Below, in pieces: positions 28,201 to 35,098 of a stretch of 35,098 nucleotides of DNA. Position 1 is the first letter of the stretch. The number at the start of each line of letters is the position of its first letter. Source of the stretch: Sphingomonadaceae bacterium. GTDB taxonomy: Bacteria > Pseudomonadota > Alphaproteobacteria > Sphingomonadales > Sphingomonadaceae. The DNA lies in the NCBI GenBank assembly GCA_947472735.1, contig CANJBY010000019.1:1-35098 (forward strand). The letters run 5' to 3'. Both the position numbers and the translations under genes were made by a program. The notes below the pieces were generated by a model. It ran no database searches. It was not told the origin of the DNA and saw only the letters and a list, made by a program, of their open reading frames with translations.

Positions 28201-28611
28201 TTGGGTGCAGCGGCGCCATGGCGCGCCGCCGACCTCCTGAACTGCCTGAGGGCTCTGCCGCCGATTGGCGCGTTCTGGCCGACGCCTGCGCGCAAGCTGG
28301 CTGGGGGCGATGAAGAGCAGTTGCTGCGGCGTGCTGCGGCCTGCGGTAAGCCCGATCCATCGGCCTCGCTGCGGATCGAGCAGCTGATCGCGACGGGTGC
28401 CTGGGAAAGCGCGGCGATCGAATTGCTTCCCGCCGGCACCGCCTACATGCTCTCCTGTAGCCCCGACGGTCACCACATGGCCACCGTGGTGCTGGCCGAG
28501 TGGCCCGACGAAGTGAACACTGAGGGGCCGAGCTTCGCGCTGGCGCTGATCGCCGCGCTGATTGAAGCGAAGGCCAGCGTTCCGACATCCTCTACCGCCC
28601 TGCTCAACTGA
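28201..28611 (+). CDS. Protein of unknown function
   Basis: A 136-residue soluble protein with no signal peptide or membrane segment. The middle (DEEQLLRRAAACGKPDPSAS) and end (TAYMLSCSPDGHHMATVVLA, then EWPDEVNTEGPSFALALIAA) look like a folded alpha/beta domain. I do not recognise the family. The start is uncertain: the first usable in-frame codon is the TTG at 28201, immediately after the stop of a four-codon ATG frame (MLAH-stop, 28186-28200). A later non-ATG start near LLNCLRALPPIG is possible. It lies between the regulator and the esterase, all on the plus strand. Confidence 0.65.
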   Translation: MGAAAPWRAADLLNCLRALPPIGAFWPTPARKLAGGDEEQLLRRAAACGKPDPSASLRIEQLIATGAWESAAIELLPAGTAYMLSCSPDGHHMATVVLAEWPDEVNTEGPSFALALIAALIEAKASVPTSSTALLN

Positions 28612-28681
28612 TCCGTCACCCGCGTCGGCCCTTGCGCCGTGCGTTGCTTGCCGCCAGAACCGCGCGCAAACAGGAGAGAGC

Positions 28682-29644
28682 ATGGCTGATTATTCCCGCG
28701 TAGCCCCCGAACTGCGGTCCGTCCTTGAAGTCTTTCCCGAGATCGACTTCAGCCAGGGCATCGCCCCTCACCGCGATCCGGCCGCCGCCCGCCCGCCGCT
28801 GCCGACCCCGCCCGCGCTCGAAGTGGTGCGGCAGGAACAGCGCACGGTGCCAGGCGTCGCTGGCGAGCCCGACGCAGCGGTGCTGCTTTACACTCCGCCA
28901 GGCGCAGCTACCGGTTTGCGTCCGGCCGTGCTGCACATCCACGGCGGCGGCTTTGTGATCGGCGATGCGGCTACCTTTGGCGCGCTGTGCCGTGCCACCG
29001 CGCTGACGCATGACTGCGTCGTCATCTCGGTTGACTATCGCCTCGCCCCGGAGACCCGCTGGCCCGGGGCGCTCAAGGATTGCTACGCGGCGCTGTGCTG
29101 GATGCACGCCAGCGCCGCGGAACTGGGGATCGATCCGGCGCGGATCGTGGTGATGGGCGAGAGCGCCGGTGGCGGACACGCCGCCGCGCTGGCACTGCAC
29201 GCGCGCGAACAGGGCGGACCGGCGATCTGCTTCCTGCTGATGGACGCACCGATGCTGGACGATCGCACCGGCACCACCAGCGATCCGCACCCTCATGTCG
29301 GTCACTTCATCTGGACGCCGGAGATGAACCGCTTCGGCTGGACGTCGCTGCTCGGCGTCGAGGCGGGCGGGCCGGATGTCCCGGCCGCGGCGGTTCCGGC
29401 CCGTGCGCAGGATCTTTCGGGCTTGCCGCCGACTTTCATCTCGGTCGGCGCGCTCGATCTGTTCCTCGAGGAAGACATCGAATGGGTTCGCCGGCTAACC
29501 CGCGCCGGCGTTGCGGCCGAACTGCACGTCATTCCCGGAGCCTATCACGGCTTCGGCTTCGCCGCGAGCGCGCCTCAGGTCGAGCAAGTCTCGCAGCTCC
29601 GGACCGCCGCACTGAACCGGGTCTTCTCCGCGCAGAGCGGCTGA
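28682..29644 (+). CDS. Alpha/beta hydrolase, hormone-sensitive-lipase type esterase
   Basis: A 320-residue esterase starting MADYSRVAPELRSVLEVFPE; AGGAG lies 6-7 bases before the ATG. The oxyanion motif HGGG is at 87-90, the nucleophile Ser161 is in GESAGG, Asp259 in ALDLF and His289 in GAYHGF, the triad of family IV carboxylesterases. There is no signal peptide, so it is cytosolic. Such enzymes hydrolyse short-chain esters, lactones or carbonates. With the two oxidoreductase genes that follow it may belong to a catabolic or detoxification unit; substrate unknown. Confidence 0.92.
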   Translation: MADYSRVAPELRSVLEVFPEIDFSQGIAPHRDPAAARPPLPTPPALEVVRQEQRTVPGVAGEPDAAVLLYTPPGAATGLRPAVLHIHGGGFVIGDAATFGALCRATALTHDCVVISVDYRLAPETRWPGALKDCYAALCWMHASAAELGIDPARIVVMGESAGGGHAAALALHAREQGGPAICFLLMDAPMLDDRTGTTSDPHPHVGHFIWTPEMNRFGWTSLLGVEAGGPDVPAAAVPARAQDLSGLPPTFISVGALDLFLEEDIEWVRRLTRAGVAAELHVIPGAYHGFGFAASAPQVEQVSQLRTAALNRVFSAQSG

Positions 29645-29714
29645 CGACGCCGCGCCGCTTGCCAAGCGTCGCGGGCTCGTTATCAATCGTTACAAAATAG
29701 ACGGAGATGGAATC

Positions 29715-30323
29715 ATGAAAGTAGCAGTCCTGGGCGCCAGCGGCCGAGCCGGATCGGAAATCACTGCCGAACTCGCCGCACGCGGCCATGAAGTCATTGC
29801 CATCGCGCGCAAGCCGGGAGCAATCAAGCCCGCGCCGGGCGTGACCGCCGTGGCCGGCGATGCTGAAGATCCCGCAGCGCTGGCCGGCCTGATCAAGCAC
29901 GCGGACGCCGTGATCAGCGCGCTGCACTTCAATGTCCCCGCCGAGACGCTGCTTTCCGCGCTCAAGGCGGCCGGGGTGAACCGCCTGCTCGTCACCGGCG
30001 GTGCCGCCAGCCTCGAGGTGGCGCCCGGCAAGACCCTGTTCGAGACGCTTGATCTCCCTGACGAATGGAAACCGGCAATCCTGGGCGGTATCAAGTTCCT
30101 CAAGGACCTGAGGAACGAGACGGAAATCGACTGGACCTTCTTCTCTCCCGCAGCGCTGATCGAGGTCGGCCCACGCACCGGCACATTCCGGCTGGGCGGT
30201 GACCAGCTGGTCACCAACGACCAGGGCGAGAGCAAGATCAGCTTTGCCGACTTTGCCATCGCCATGGTCGACGAGCTGGAACAGCACCGCCATTCGCGGG
30301 CGCGCTTCACCATCGCTTACTGA
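29715..30323 (+). CDS. NAD(P)-binding oxidoreductase (atypical SDR, YwnB/NmrA-like)
   Basis: A 202-residue Rossmann-fold protein. It starts MKVAVLGASGRAGSEITAEL with the dinucleotide-binding GASGRAG (7-13), followed by VISALHFNVP, RLLVTGGAAS and a C-terminal GGDQLVTNDQGESKISFADF typical of the family. It lacks the YxxxK motif of classical SDRs. Likely an NADPH-dependent reductase or sensor. It follows the esterase by 70 bases and precedes the SDR by 22. Confidence 0.88.
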   Translation: MKVAVLGASGRAGSEITAELAARGHEVIAIARKPGAIKPAPGVTAVAGDAEDPAALAGLIKHADAVISALHFNVPAETLLSALKAAGVNRLLVTGGAASLEVAPGKTLFETLDLPDEWKPAILGGIKFLKDLRNETEIDWTFFSPAALIEVGPRTGTFRLGGDQLVTNDQGESKISFADFAIAMVDELEQHRHSRARFTIAY

Positions 30324-30345
30324 CGCTTTGACGGGGAGCGGGACT

Positions 30346-31290
30346 GTGGAACAGCTATCGGGCAAGGTCGCCTTCGTTACCGGCGGGGCCAACGGGATCG
30401 GCTTCGGCATGATCCGCGCCTTCCTTGAGGAAGGCATGAAGGTCGTCGTGGCCGACTGGAATGCGGACCACATCGAAAAGGCGCGCGGGCTGCTGAAAGG
30501 CAGCAACAGCGCCTACTTCGTCCGCACCAACGTGGCTGACCGGACCGATCTTGCTGCCGCAGTCGCCGAAGCGATCGACGCTTTCGGGCGGATCCACGTG
30601 CTGTGCAACAACGCCGGGGTAAACGGCGGCGGATTGGCCGACGATCCCGAGTTCGAGAGCTGGGACAAGGCCATGGCGGTCAACCTCGGCGGGGTGATCA
30701 ACGGCACCAAGTTGATTGTGCCGATCATCAAGCGCCAGGGCGAAGGCGGGCACGTGGTCAACACTTCGTCAATGGCCGGGATCGTGCCGCTGCCCGGTCT
30801 CGCGGCTTATTCCACTGCCAAATATGCCGTGCGCGGCTTCACCGAGAGCCTGCGGATGCAGCTGGCCCCGCTTGGCATCGGGGTGTCCTGCCTGTTCCCC
30901 GGCGCGACCCGCACCGGGATGCTGTTTCCGCCCGAGGACCAGCCCGAGACCGATTTCCACGAGGCCGAGGCCAGCGATTTCCAGAAGGCCCTGTGGGACG
31001 CCGCGCGCGATGCCATCGATCCGCTCGACACTGGCCGAGCCGTTGTCGCCGCGATCAGGGAAAACCGCTTCCACATCTTTACCAACCGCGAGTTTCTGCC
31101 CGAAGTGATCGAGCGCAATCGCGAAATGGAAGCCGCCTTCCCCGATCAGGATCCGCCGGCCGGCCGCGCCAGGTTTGAACAGTTAAGGGCCGAGCTGGCG
31201 AAAAACCTGCTGGCTACCGGCAATCGCCCGGTCACCAAGGGCGATGCAGGCACCTTCGGTCTCGATTTTACGACCACCACCGCGGATTGA
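30346..31290 (+). CDS. Classical short-chain dehydrogenase/reductase
   Basis: A 314-residue SDR starting at the GTG at 30346 (GGGGAG about 8 bases upstream): MEQLSGKVAFVTGGANGIGF. Cofactor motif TGGANGIG is at 12-19, NNAG at 88-91, the catalytic Ser near 141-142, and Tyr155-x3-Lys159 in YSTAK. The acidic residue after strand 2 (VVVADWN) suggests NAD(H) preference. It has an extended C-terminus of about 60 residues beyond the core. Substrate unknown. Confidence 0.92.
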   Translation: MEQLSGKVAFVTGGANGIGFGMIRAFLEEGMKVVVADWNADHIEKARGLLKGSNSAYFVRTNVADRTDLAAAVAEAIDAFGRIHVLCNNAGVNGGGLADDPEFESWDKAMAVNLGGVINGTKLIVPIIKRQGEGGHVVNTSSMAGIVPLPGLAAYSTAKYAVRGFTESLRMQLAPLGIGVSCLFPGATRTGMLFPPEDQPETDFHEAEASDFQKALWDAARDAIDPLDTGRAVVAAIRENRFHIFTNREFLPEVIERNREMEAAFPDQDPPAGRARFEQLRAELAKNLLATGNRPVTKGDAGTFGLDFTTTTAD

Positions 31291-31325
31291 GGATCAGAGC
31301 GCGGGTTTTTCCGCCTCGGGGCCCG

Positions 31326-31586
31326 CTAGTCCTCTGCGGCGCGCGCCATAAGATCCATGAAATCGCGCGCGGTGTCGCGGTCCGCCGGGTCCTCGAAGGC
31401 CACGTCGAGGTCCGGCGCCGCGCCAAGCAGGTACATCAGCGTCCACAGCGCGAAGCGCCGACCCCGGTCTGCCTCCATGCCGAAATCGACCTGCATCTGC
31501 TCGATTCCCGCAACCAGTGCACCCGGCGCGATTTCGGCGATATCGGCGGTGGCGAAGTAGCGGCGCATCTGGTCATCGAAGTCCAT
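31326..31586 (-). CDS. Small acidic protein of unknown function
   Basis: An 86-residue protein from the ATG at 31586: MDFDDQMRRYFATADIAEIA, EQMQVDFGMEADRGRRFALW and PDLDVAFEDPADRDTARDFM. It appears fully helical, acidic and soluble, without cysteines. No family recognised. It is divergent from the DEAD-box helicase gene (121 bases apart) and ends 35 bases from the convergent SDR gene. Confidence 0.75.
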   Translation of the reverse strand: MDFDDQMRRYFATADIAEIAPGALVAGIEQMQVDFGMEADRGRRFALWTLMYLLGAAPDLDVAFEDPADRDTARDFMDLMARAAED

Positions 31587-31707
31587 CTGCCCGACCTGGG
31601 CCGATTCCCATTGTGCTGCAAGCGCGAAAAGCCTATCAACGCAGCATGACGGCGGGCCACTGCCCGCTCGCGGCCGCAATGGCTGCCCTCAACCCAGCCG
31701 AAAGACT

Positions 31708-33396
31708 ATGACCTTTCAGACCCCGTTTACTCTGCTCGGCGAAGCACTCGCCGCGCGCGGCTATGCCGAACCCACCGCCGTCCAGGCCGCCGTGCTCGAA
31801 CCCGAAGCGCTGGGGCGCGACCTTGTGGTCTCCGCCCAGACCGGTTCCGGCAAGACCGTCGCTTTCGGTCTCGCCATGGCTCCCGAGTTGCTCTCCGCGG
31901 AAGGAACCGCACGGGCTACCTCGGCGCCGCTGGCCCTGGTGATCGCACCCACGCGTGAACTGGCGCTGCAAGTCAGCCGCGAGCTTGCCTGGCTGTATGA
32001 GACAACCGGCGTGCGCGTTGCGACATGCGTCGGCGGGATGGATGCCTCGCGCGAACGGCGTGCGCTGGCACACGGCGCGCATATCGTCGTCGGCACCCCG
32101 GGACGCCTGCGCGACCACCTCGAACGCGGCGCGCTCGATCTGCGCGGCATTGCCGCCGCCGTGCTCGACGAAGCGGACGAGATGCTCGACATGGGCTTTC
32201 GCGAGGACCTCGAGGAATTGCTCGACGCCACGCCCGAAACCCGTCGGACCCTGTTGTTCTCGGCGACCATGCCCAAGCCGATCGTCGCGTTGGCCCGGCG
32301 CTATCAGCGCGATGCGCTGCGCATTTCGAGTGCCGCTTCCGAGCAAGGCCATGGCGACATCGCCTATCAGGCCATGGCAATCGCCCCGGCCGACATCGAG
32401 AACGCCGTAGTCAACGTGCTGCGCTTCCACGAAGCGGAAACGGCCATGCTGTTTTGCGCCACGCGCGACAATGTCCGCCATCTTCACGCCAGTTTGACCG
32501 AACGCGGGTTTGCCGTGGTCGCCCTTTCCGGTGAGCACAGCCAGAACGAACGCAATCACGCCTTGCAGGCACTGCGCGACCGGCGCGCCCGGGTCTGCGT
32601 GGCCACCGACGTGGCAGCGCGAGGGATCGATCTTCCCGGGCTGTCGCTGGTGGTTCACGTGGAAGTTCCGCGCGATGCCGAAACGCTGCAGCACCGCTCG
32701 GGCCGCACCGGACGCGCCGGACGCAAGGGCACCGCGATTCTGCTGGTTCCGTTCCCGCGTCGCCGCCGGGTCGAGATGATGCTGCGCAGCGCGCGTATTG
32801 CCGCCGAATGGCTCGGACCGCCGTCGGCCGCCGAAATCCGCGCCGCAGACAGCGAACGGTTGCTGACCGCCCTGCTCGCCCCGGTCGAACCGCGCGAGGG
32901 TGACAGCGATGTCGCCGCCCGCCTGATCGCCGAACGCAGCATCGAGGATATCGCGGTGGCGCTGGTCCAGGCGCACCGGGCGAGACTGCCCGATCCCGAG
33001 GAACTGCTCGCAGGGGAGGCTGCTGCCCAGCCACCGCAACAAGGCCCGCGTCCAGGGTTCGAAGGCAGCGCCTGGTTCCGGCTTAATGTCGGCCGCAGCC
33101 AGAACGCCGATCCACGCTGGATCCTGCCGCTGCTGTGCCGCCGCGGGCATGTCAGCCGCAGCGAGATCGGTGCAATCCGCATCACCGGCAGCGAGACGAT
33201 GTTCGAAGTTCCCGGCGCGATCGCCGCCCGCTTCCTCGCAGCAGTCCAGCGCACCGCCGGCGATGACGACGGGGTCGAGATCGAGCCGATGGCAAACGGC
33301 CCCACCGGCCACCAGGGCAAGCCGGCACGGCGTCCCGGTCCGCCGCCGCGCAAGAAGTTCAATCATCGCAAGGGCTCGGGCCCCCGCACCGGCTGA
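31708..33396 (+). CDS. deaD: DEAD-box RNA helicase with DbpA-type RNA-binding domain (DeaD/CsdA-like)
   Basis: A 562-residue helicase. Q-motif region FTLLGEALAARGYAEPTAVQ; motif I AQTGSGKT (43-50), Ia PTRELALQ (81-88), Ib GTPGRL (129-134), II DEAD (154-157), III SAT (185-187), V ARGIDLPG and VI HRSGRTGRAGR (329-339). After a linker comes a DbpA-like RNA-binding domain (about 450-515: WFRLNVGRSQNADPRWILPL and ITGSETMFEVPGAIAARFL) and a basic tail (KPARRPGPPPRKKFNHRKG). It remodels structured RNA, likely in ribosome assembly or cold adaptation. Confidence 0.93.
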   Translation: MTFQTPFTLLGEALAARGYAEPTAVQAAVLEPEALGRDLVVSAQTGSGKTVAFGLAMAPELLSAEGTARATSAPLALVIAPTRELALQVSRELAWLYETTGVRVATCVGGMDASRERRALAHGAHIVVGTPGRLRDHLERGALDLRGIAAAVLDEADEMLDMGFREDLEELLDATPETRRTLLFSATMPKPIVALARRYQRDALRISSAASEQGHGDIAYQAMAIAPADIENAVVNVLRFHEAETAMLFCATRDNVRHLHASLTERGFAVVALSGEHSQNERNHALQALRDRRARVCVATDVAARGIDLPGLSLVVHVEVPRDAETLQHRSGRTGRAGRKGTAILLVPFPRRRRVEMMLRSARIAAEWLGPPSAAEIRAADSERLLTALLAPVEPREGDSDVAARLIAERSIEDIAVALVQAHRARLPDPEELLAGEAAAQPPQQGPRPGFEGSAWFRLNVGRSQNADPRWILPLLCRRGHVSRSEIGAIRITGSETMFEVPGAIAARFLAAVQRTAGDDDGVEIEPMANGPTGHQGKPARRPGPPPRKKFNHRKGSGPRTG

Positions 33397-33612
33397 ACCG
33401 GCGTAGCGGCCTCGCCGCTGCCTGCCAGATGAACGGTTAGACCACAGGATTTTCCTGGGTTCCGGCGTGGGCTCAGCTTTGGTGTGACGGTTTTGCTGCC
33501 GCACCCGATCGGGCGGCGACGTCGCAGGCGCATATCGCGCAGGTAGGATCGGGGAAGCGATCCGGGCCGGCCTGCCGCGCCGCAGCGCTGGCTTGGTCCG
33601 GCCTAATCAGGT

Positions 33613-33849
33613 TTAGTTGAAAGTAGCCGGCGGAGTTTCCGCTTCAAGCCGTTCGGCCGCCTGGCGATCCTCGCGCTCGATACGGGCCTTTTCGCGTTCG
33701 CCGGCAATCTCCAGCGCGCGGTCAGCCATTTCGCGCCATGCCGCTTCGGACCGCAGCGCTCTCTCTCGCACGTTAACCAGCAACGCGGAACTGGCCTGCG
33801 TCGCGGCTTCCTCGGCACGAGCCATGAGGAATTCGTAGCTAAGAGTCAT
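33613..33849 (-). CDS. Small coiled-coil protein of unknown function
   Basis: A 78-residue protein from the ATG at 33849 (AAGGA about 9 bases upstream): MTLSYEFLMARAEEAATQAS, ALLVNVRERALRSEAAWREM and GEREKARIEREDRQAAERLE. One long Ala/Glu/Arg helix, probably a coiled coil. No family recognised. It lies 77 bases downstream of the cold-shock gene, beyond a very stable hairpin. The 216 bases between it and the helicase gene hold only a weak AGCGGC/GCCGCT stem. Confidence 0.75.
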   Translation of the reverse strand: MTLSYEFLMARAEEAATQASSALLVNVRERALRSEAAWREMADRALEIAGEREKARIEREDRQAAERLEAETPPATFN

Positions 33850-33875
33850 GGGCAAGCGTCCTTGTCGGGGGGGAC

Positions 33876-33919
33876 AGTGGCGCCCCCCGGCCCGTCAGAG
33901 ACGGCCAGGGGGCGCCACT
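33876..33919 (-). terminator. Long GC-rich hairpin after the cold-shock gene
   Basis: AGTGGCGCCCCC (33876-33887) pairs perfectly with GGGGGCGCCACT (33908-33919), and the interior continues with GGCC/GGCC and GTC/GAC around a TCT loop, about 19 bp in all. It begins 7 bases after the cold-shock stop. On the mRNA strand it is followed by a run of C, not U, so it may be a barrier or 3'-end stabiliser more than a classic intrinsic terminator. Confidence 0.55.
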
Positions 33920-33926
33920 TGGTCGA

Positions 33927-34133
33927 TCAGGCAGCGCTCAGATTGACTGCGCTGGCCTTGCCGTTGCGGCCGGTCTCGACTTCGTAGTTGAGACGCTGGT
34001 CCTTGTTGAGCGTCGACATACCTGCAGCCTGAACGGCAGAGATGTGCACGAAGCTGTCGGCCGAGCCATCGTCGGGCTGGATAAAGCCATAGCCCTTGTC
34101 ATCGTTGAAGAATTTTACGGTTCCGATAGTCAT
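33927..34133 (-). CDS. Cold-shock domain protein (CspA family)
   Basis: A 68-residue single cold-shock domain: MTIGTVKFFNDDKGYGFIQP with RNP1 KGYGFI, then DSFVHISAVQAAGMSTLNKD with RNP2 FVHI, and YEVETGRNGKASAVNLSAA. It binds single-stranded nucleic acid and melts mRNA structure. AAGGA lies 6 bases before the ATG. Its leader has a strong hairpin at 34163-34186, and a long hairpin follows the gene. Confidence 0.97.
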   Translation of the reverse strand: MTIGTVKFFNDDKGYGFIQPDDGSADSFVHISAVQAAGMSTLNKDQRLNYEVETGRNGKASAVNLSAA

Positions 34134-34162
34134 AGTCGCTTCCTTTCAAGAAACGGTCTGAG

Positions 34163-34186
34163 CCGGCCCACGGAAGTGCGGGCCGG
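34163..34186 (-). promoter_or_regulatory. Leader hairpin of the cold-shock gene
   Basis: CCGGCCC (34163-34169) pairs with GGGCCGG (34180-34186), with AC/GT inside. It lies 30 bases before the start, in the 5' untranslated region, and could be a temperature-sensitive or stability element. Confidence 0.45.
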
Positions 34187-34233
34187 TGGTCGTGCGTCAA
34201 GTCGTCAATTGAAAGGAGTTCGTATTCAAGTCG

Positions 34234-34258
34234 AAAAAACCGGAATGTTCCGATTTTT
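34234..34258 (-). terminator. Intrinsic terminator after the 34325-34549 gene
   Basis: On the minus strand AAAAATCGGAA-CA-TTCCGGTTTTTT forms an A/U-flanked hairpin (CGGAA/TTCCG core, one G-U pair) ending in six T. It lies 67-91 bases after the stop at 34325 and upstream of the cold-shock gene, separating the two. Confidence 0.75.
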
Positions 34259-34324
34259 ACGCCAGGCGTCGATACCCGCCGAAATTCAACGAGAGCAGGA
34301 TTTGCATTGGACCTTTTCGCTGCT

Positions 34325-34549
34325 TTATGCAAGCGTTTCGGTGTTTGCGCGAATTTGCGCGCTGTTCAGGAATTGCGCCCGGCTCCAGGCGCAGGCCGCG
34401 GCCGCGCCCAGTCCGTGCTGGAAGTCGCTGATGCGCCCTGCGATCCGCGAGGCCGCAGCCAGCCGCGCAACCCGTTCGCTGTCGCTGTCGGCCACTTCGG
34501 CGCGCATGAGCGAACGCTGGTGCGCGGTGTATTCGTGGTTCAGGTCCAT
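34325..34549 (-). CDS. Small protein of unknown function
   Basis: A 74-residue protein from the ATG at 34549, with AGGAG 8 bases upstream, which decides the start over a longer frame. Sequence: MDLNHEYTAHQRSLMRAEVA, SDSERVARLAAASRIAGRIS, then DFQHGLGAAAACAWSRAQFL. Helical and soluble, one cysteine. No family recognised. It is followed by an intrinsic terminator. Confidence 0.72.
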   Translation of the reverse strand: MDLNHEYTAHQRSLMRAEVADSDSERVARLAAASRIAGRISDFQHGLGAAAACAWSRAQFLNSAQIRANTETLA

Positions 34550-34604
34550 GTCGGAACTCCTGGGCGGCGGCCATGCGGGAGCACGGCCGTTGGGAAAGTG
34601 GTGG

Positions 34605-34757
34605 TCAATCGACCATCGTTGCAACCAGTCGTCGCAATTCGGGCGTCGGGATCATGCCCGCTGTAGACATGCGATCCATTGCCGTGCGGGCATAAGCAGC
34701 ATCGCGGCGCAGGGAGTGTGAGGGGTGCGGCAGGCCGCGGGTGGTCTTGTAAGTCAT
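34605..34757 (-). CDS. Very small protein of unknown function
   Basis: A 50-codon frame read directly from the sequence: MTYKTTRGLPHPSHSLRRDA, AYARTAMDRMSTAGMIPTPE, then LRRLVATMVD. It is basic and probably helical at the end. There is no strong Shine-Dalgarno sequence; instead a 6-bp hairpin (GGCGGA-5-TCCGCC, 34769-34785) lies 11-27 bases before the ATG. Same strand as, and 55 bases before, the 34325-34549 gene. Plausible but not proven. Confidence 0.45.
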   Translation of the reverse strand: MTYKTTRGLPHPSHSLRRDAAYARTAMDRMSTAGMIPTPELRRLVATMVD

Positions 34758-35029
34758 AGTCTGTATTCGGCGGATCTGTTCCGCCGCCTCTTCTTCATTT
34801 CATCGCCGGAGCCGCGACTGGCGGCATCGCCGGGACCTTCCCCGGGTGCGCAATCGCGGAACGACGAAGCGCCAATATGGCGCGTGATCGGCTCTCGCCC
34901 AGGGAGAATACTCGGATTTCGGCCGATCTCCGGCCGGTGCAACGATTGTCCGTCGTCACAACTGTAAAGCGCGGTATAAAAATGGGCCATTCCCCGGTTT
35001 AAAAAGGGGCCAGTCGTTGCAAACAAAAA
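34758..35029. other. Intergenic region without a confident gene
   Basis: These 272 bases hold no frame I trust. A minus-strand frame of up to 90 codons ends in an ATGA overlap with the 50-codon gene but has unremarkable composition and no ribosome binding site. The 34769-34785 hairpin lies at its left end. Confidence 0.4.
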
Positions 35030-35043
35030 GCCTCGATCGAGGC
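35025..35043 (-). terminator. Intrinsic terminator of a gene beyond the right edge
   Basis: On the minus strand GCCTC-GATC-GAGGC is followed by TTTTTG. It would end a minus-strand transcript entering from the right of the window. Confidence 0.6.
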
Positions 35044-35098
35044 AGGGGCGTAATCGGCGTCGGGGAAGCGGCTGTAGCGTAGCGGAAGCCGATTTCCC

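Noticed and set aside
31636..33504. Minus-strand open frame of 622 codons antisense to the DEAD-box helicase
   Set aside because: The plus strand encodes all helicase motifs in order; the antisense product is low-complexity Gly/Ala/Arg sequence.
34754..34990. Minus-strand frame (MAHFYTALYSCDDGQSLHRP...) overlapping the 50-codon gene by ATGA
   Set aside because: The ATGA overlap is suggestive, but there is no spaced ribosome binding site, the composition is unremarkable, and it covers only intergenic-looking sequence.
35063..35098. Imperfect inverted repeat (GGGAA...TTCCC with CGGCT/AGCCG) at the right edge, considered as a tRNA
   Set aside because: There is no cloverleaf: no T-arm or anticodon arm can be built and the window ends. 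It may be part of a coding region.

Overview
The window comes from a GC-rich alphaproteobacterium, most likely a member of the Sphingomonadales (Novosphingobium-like). I infer this from the gene order of the ribosomal cluster (str, S10, spc and alpha operons fused, with adk after secY and no rpmJ there), the RG-rich N-terminal extension on S5, the acidic Ala/Pro tail on L3 and several small sphingomonad-like proteins of unknown function. No database search was possible, so this placement is a judgement.

Layout. (1) 1-1214, plus strand: the end of a dihydrolipoamide dehydrogenase gene, a small helical protein and a TRIC/UPF0126 membrane protein. (2) 1215-4764, minus strand: two related exported glycine-zipper proteins and a secreted prolyl oligopeptidase. 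(3) 4782-24684, minus strand, about 20 kb: the ribosomal and translation supercluster. In transcription order it is rpsL-rpsG-fusA-tuf-rpsJ-rplC-rplD-rplW-rplB-rpsS-rplV-rpsC-rplP-rpmC-rpsQ-rplN-rplX-rplE-rpsN-rpsH-rplF-rplR-rpsE-rpmD-rplO-secY-adk-[exported SRPBCC protein]-rpsM-rpsK-rpoA-rplQ, closed by a strong intrinsic terminator. Most genes inside it overlap by 1-8 bases or lie a few bases apart. A few spacers are clearly longer and hold GC-rich hairpins. (4) 25036-27185: an RNase H-fold protein divergent from the 23S rRNA pseudouridine synthase RluE, then a JmjC-type ribosomal oxygenase (RoxA/YcfD) whose known substrate, L16, is encoded in the same window. (5) 27516-31290, plus strand: a LuxR-type response regulator with an altered receiver, a protein of unknown function, an HSL-type esterase, an NAD(P)-binding oxidoreductase and a classical SDR. 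(6) 31326-33396: a small unknown protein divergent from a DEAD-box RNA helicase with a DbpA-type RNA-binding domain. (7) 33613-34757, minus strand: a cold-shock protein and three small proteins of unknown function. A terminator at the right edge belongs to a gene outside the window.

The genes are dominated by translation: ribosome building, elongation factors, rRNA modification, ribosomal protein hydroxylation, an RNA helicase and a cold-shock RNA chaperone. The most unusual non-coding signal is the 218-base spacer between rpsJ and rplC. It is packed with hairpins, several capped by classic stable tetraloops (GAAA, UUCG, GCAA, CUUG), and looks like a structured mRNA regulatory element. Other points worth attention are S12 carrying Arg at position 88 (a streptomycin-resistance residue elsewhere), a possible ribosome-binding-site-sequestering leader on rpsL, and repeated GCTAGGTATT sites around the response regulator.
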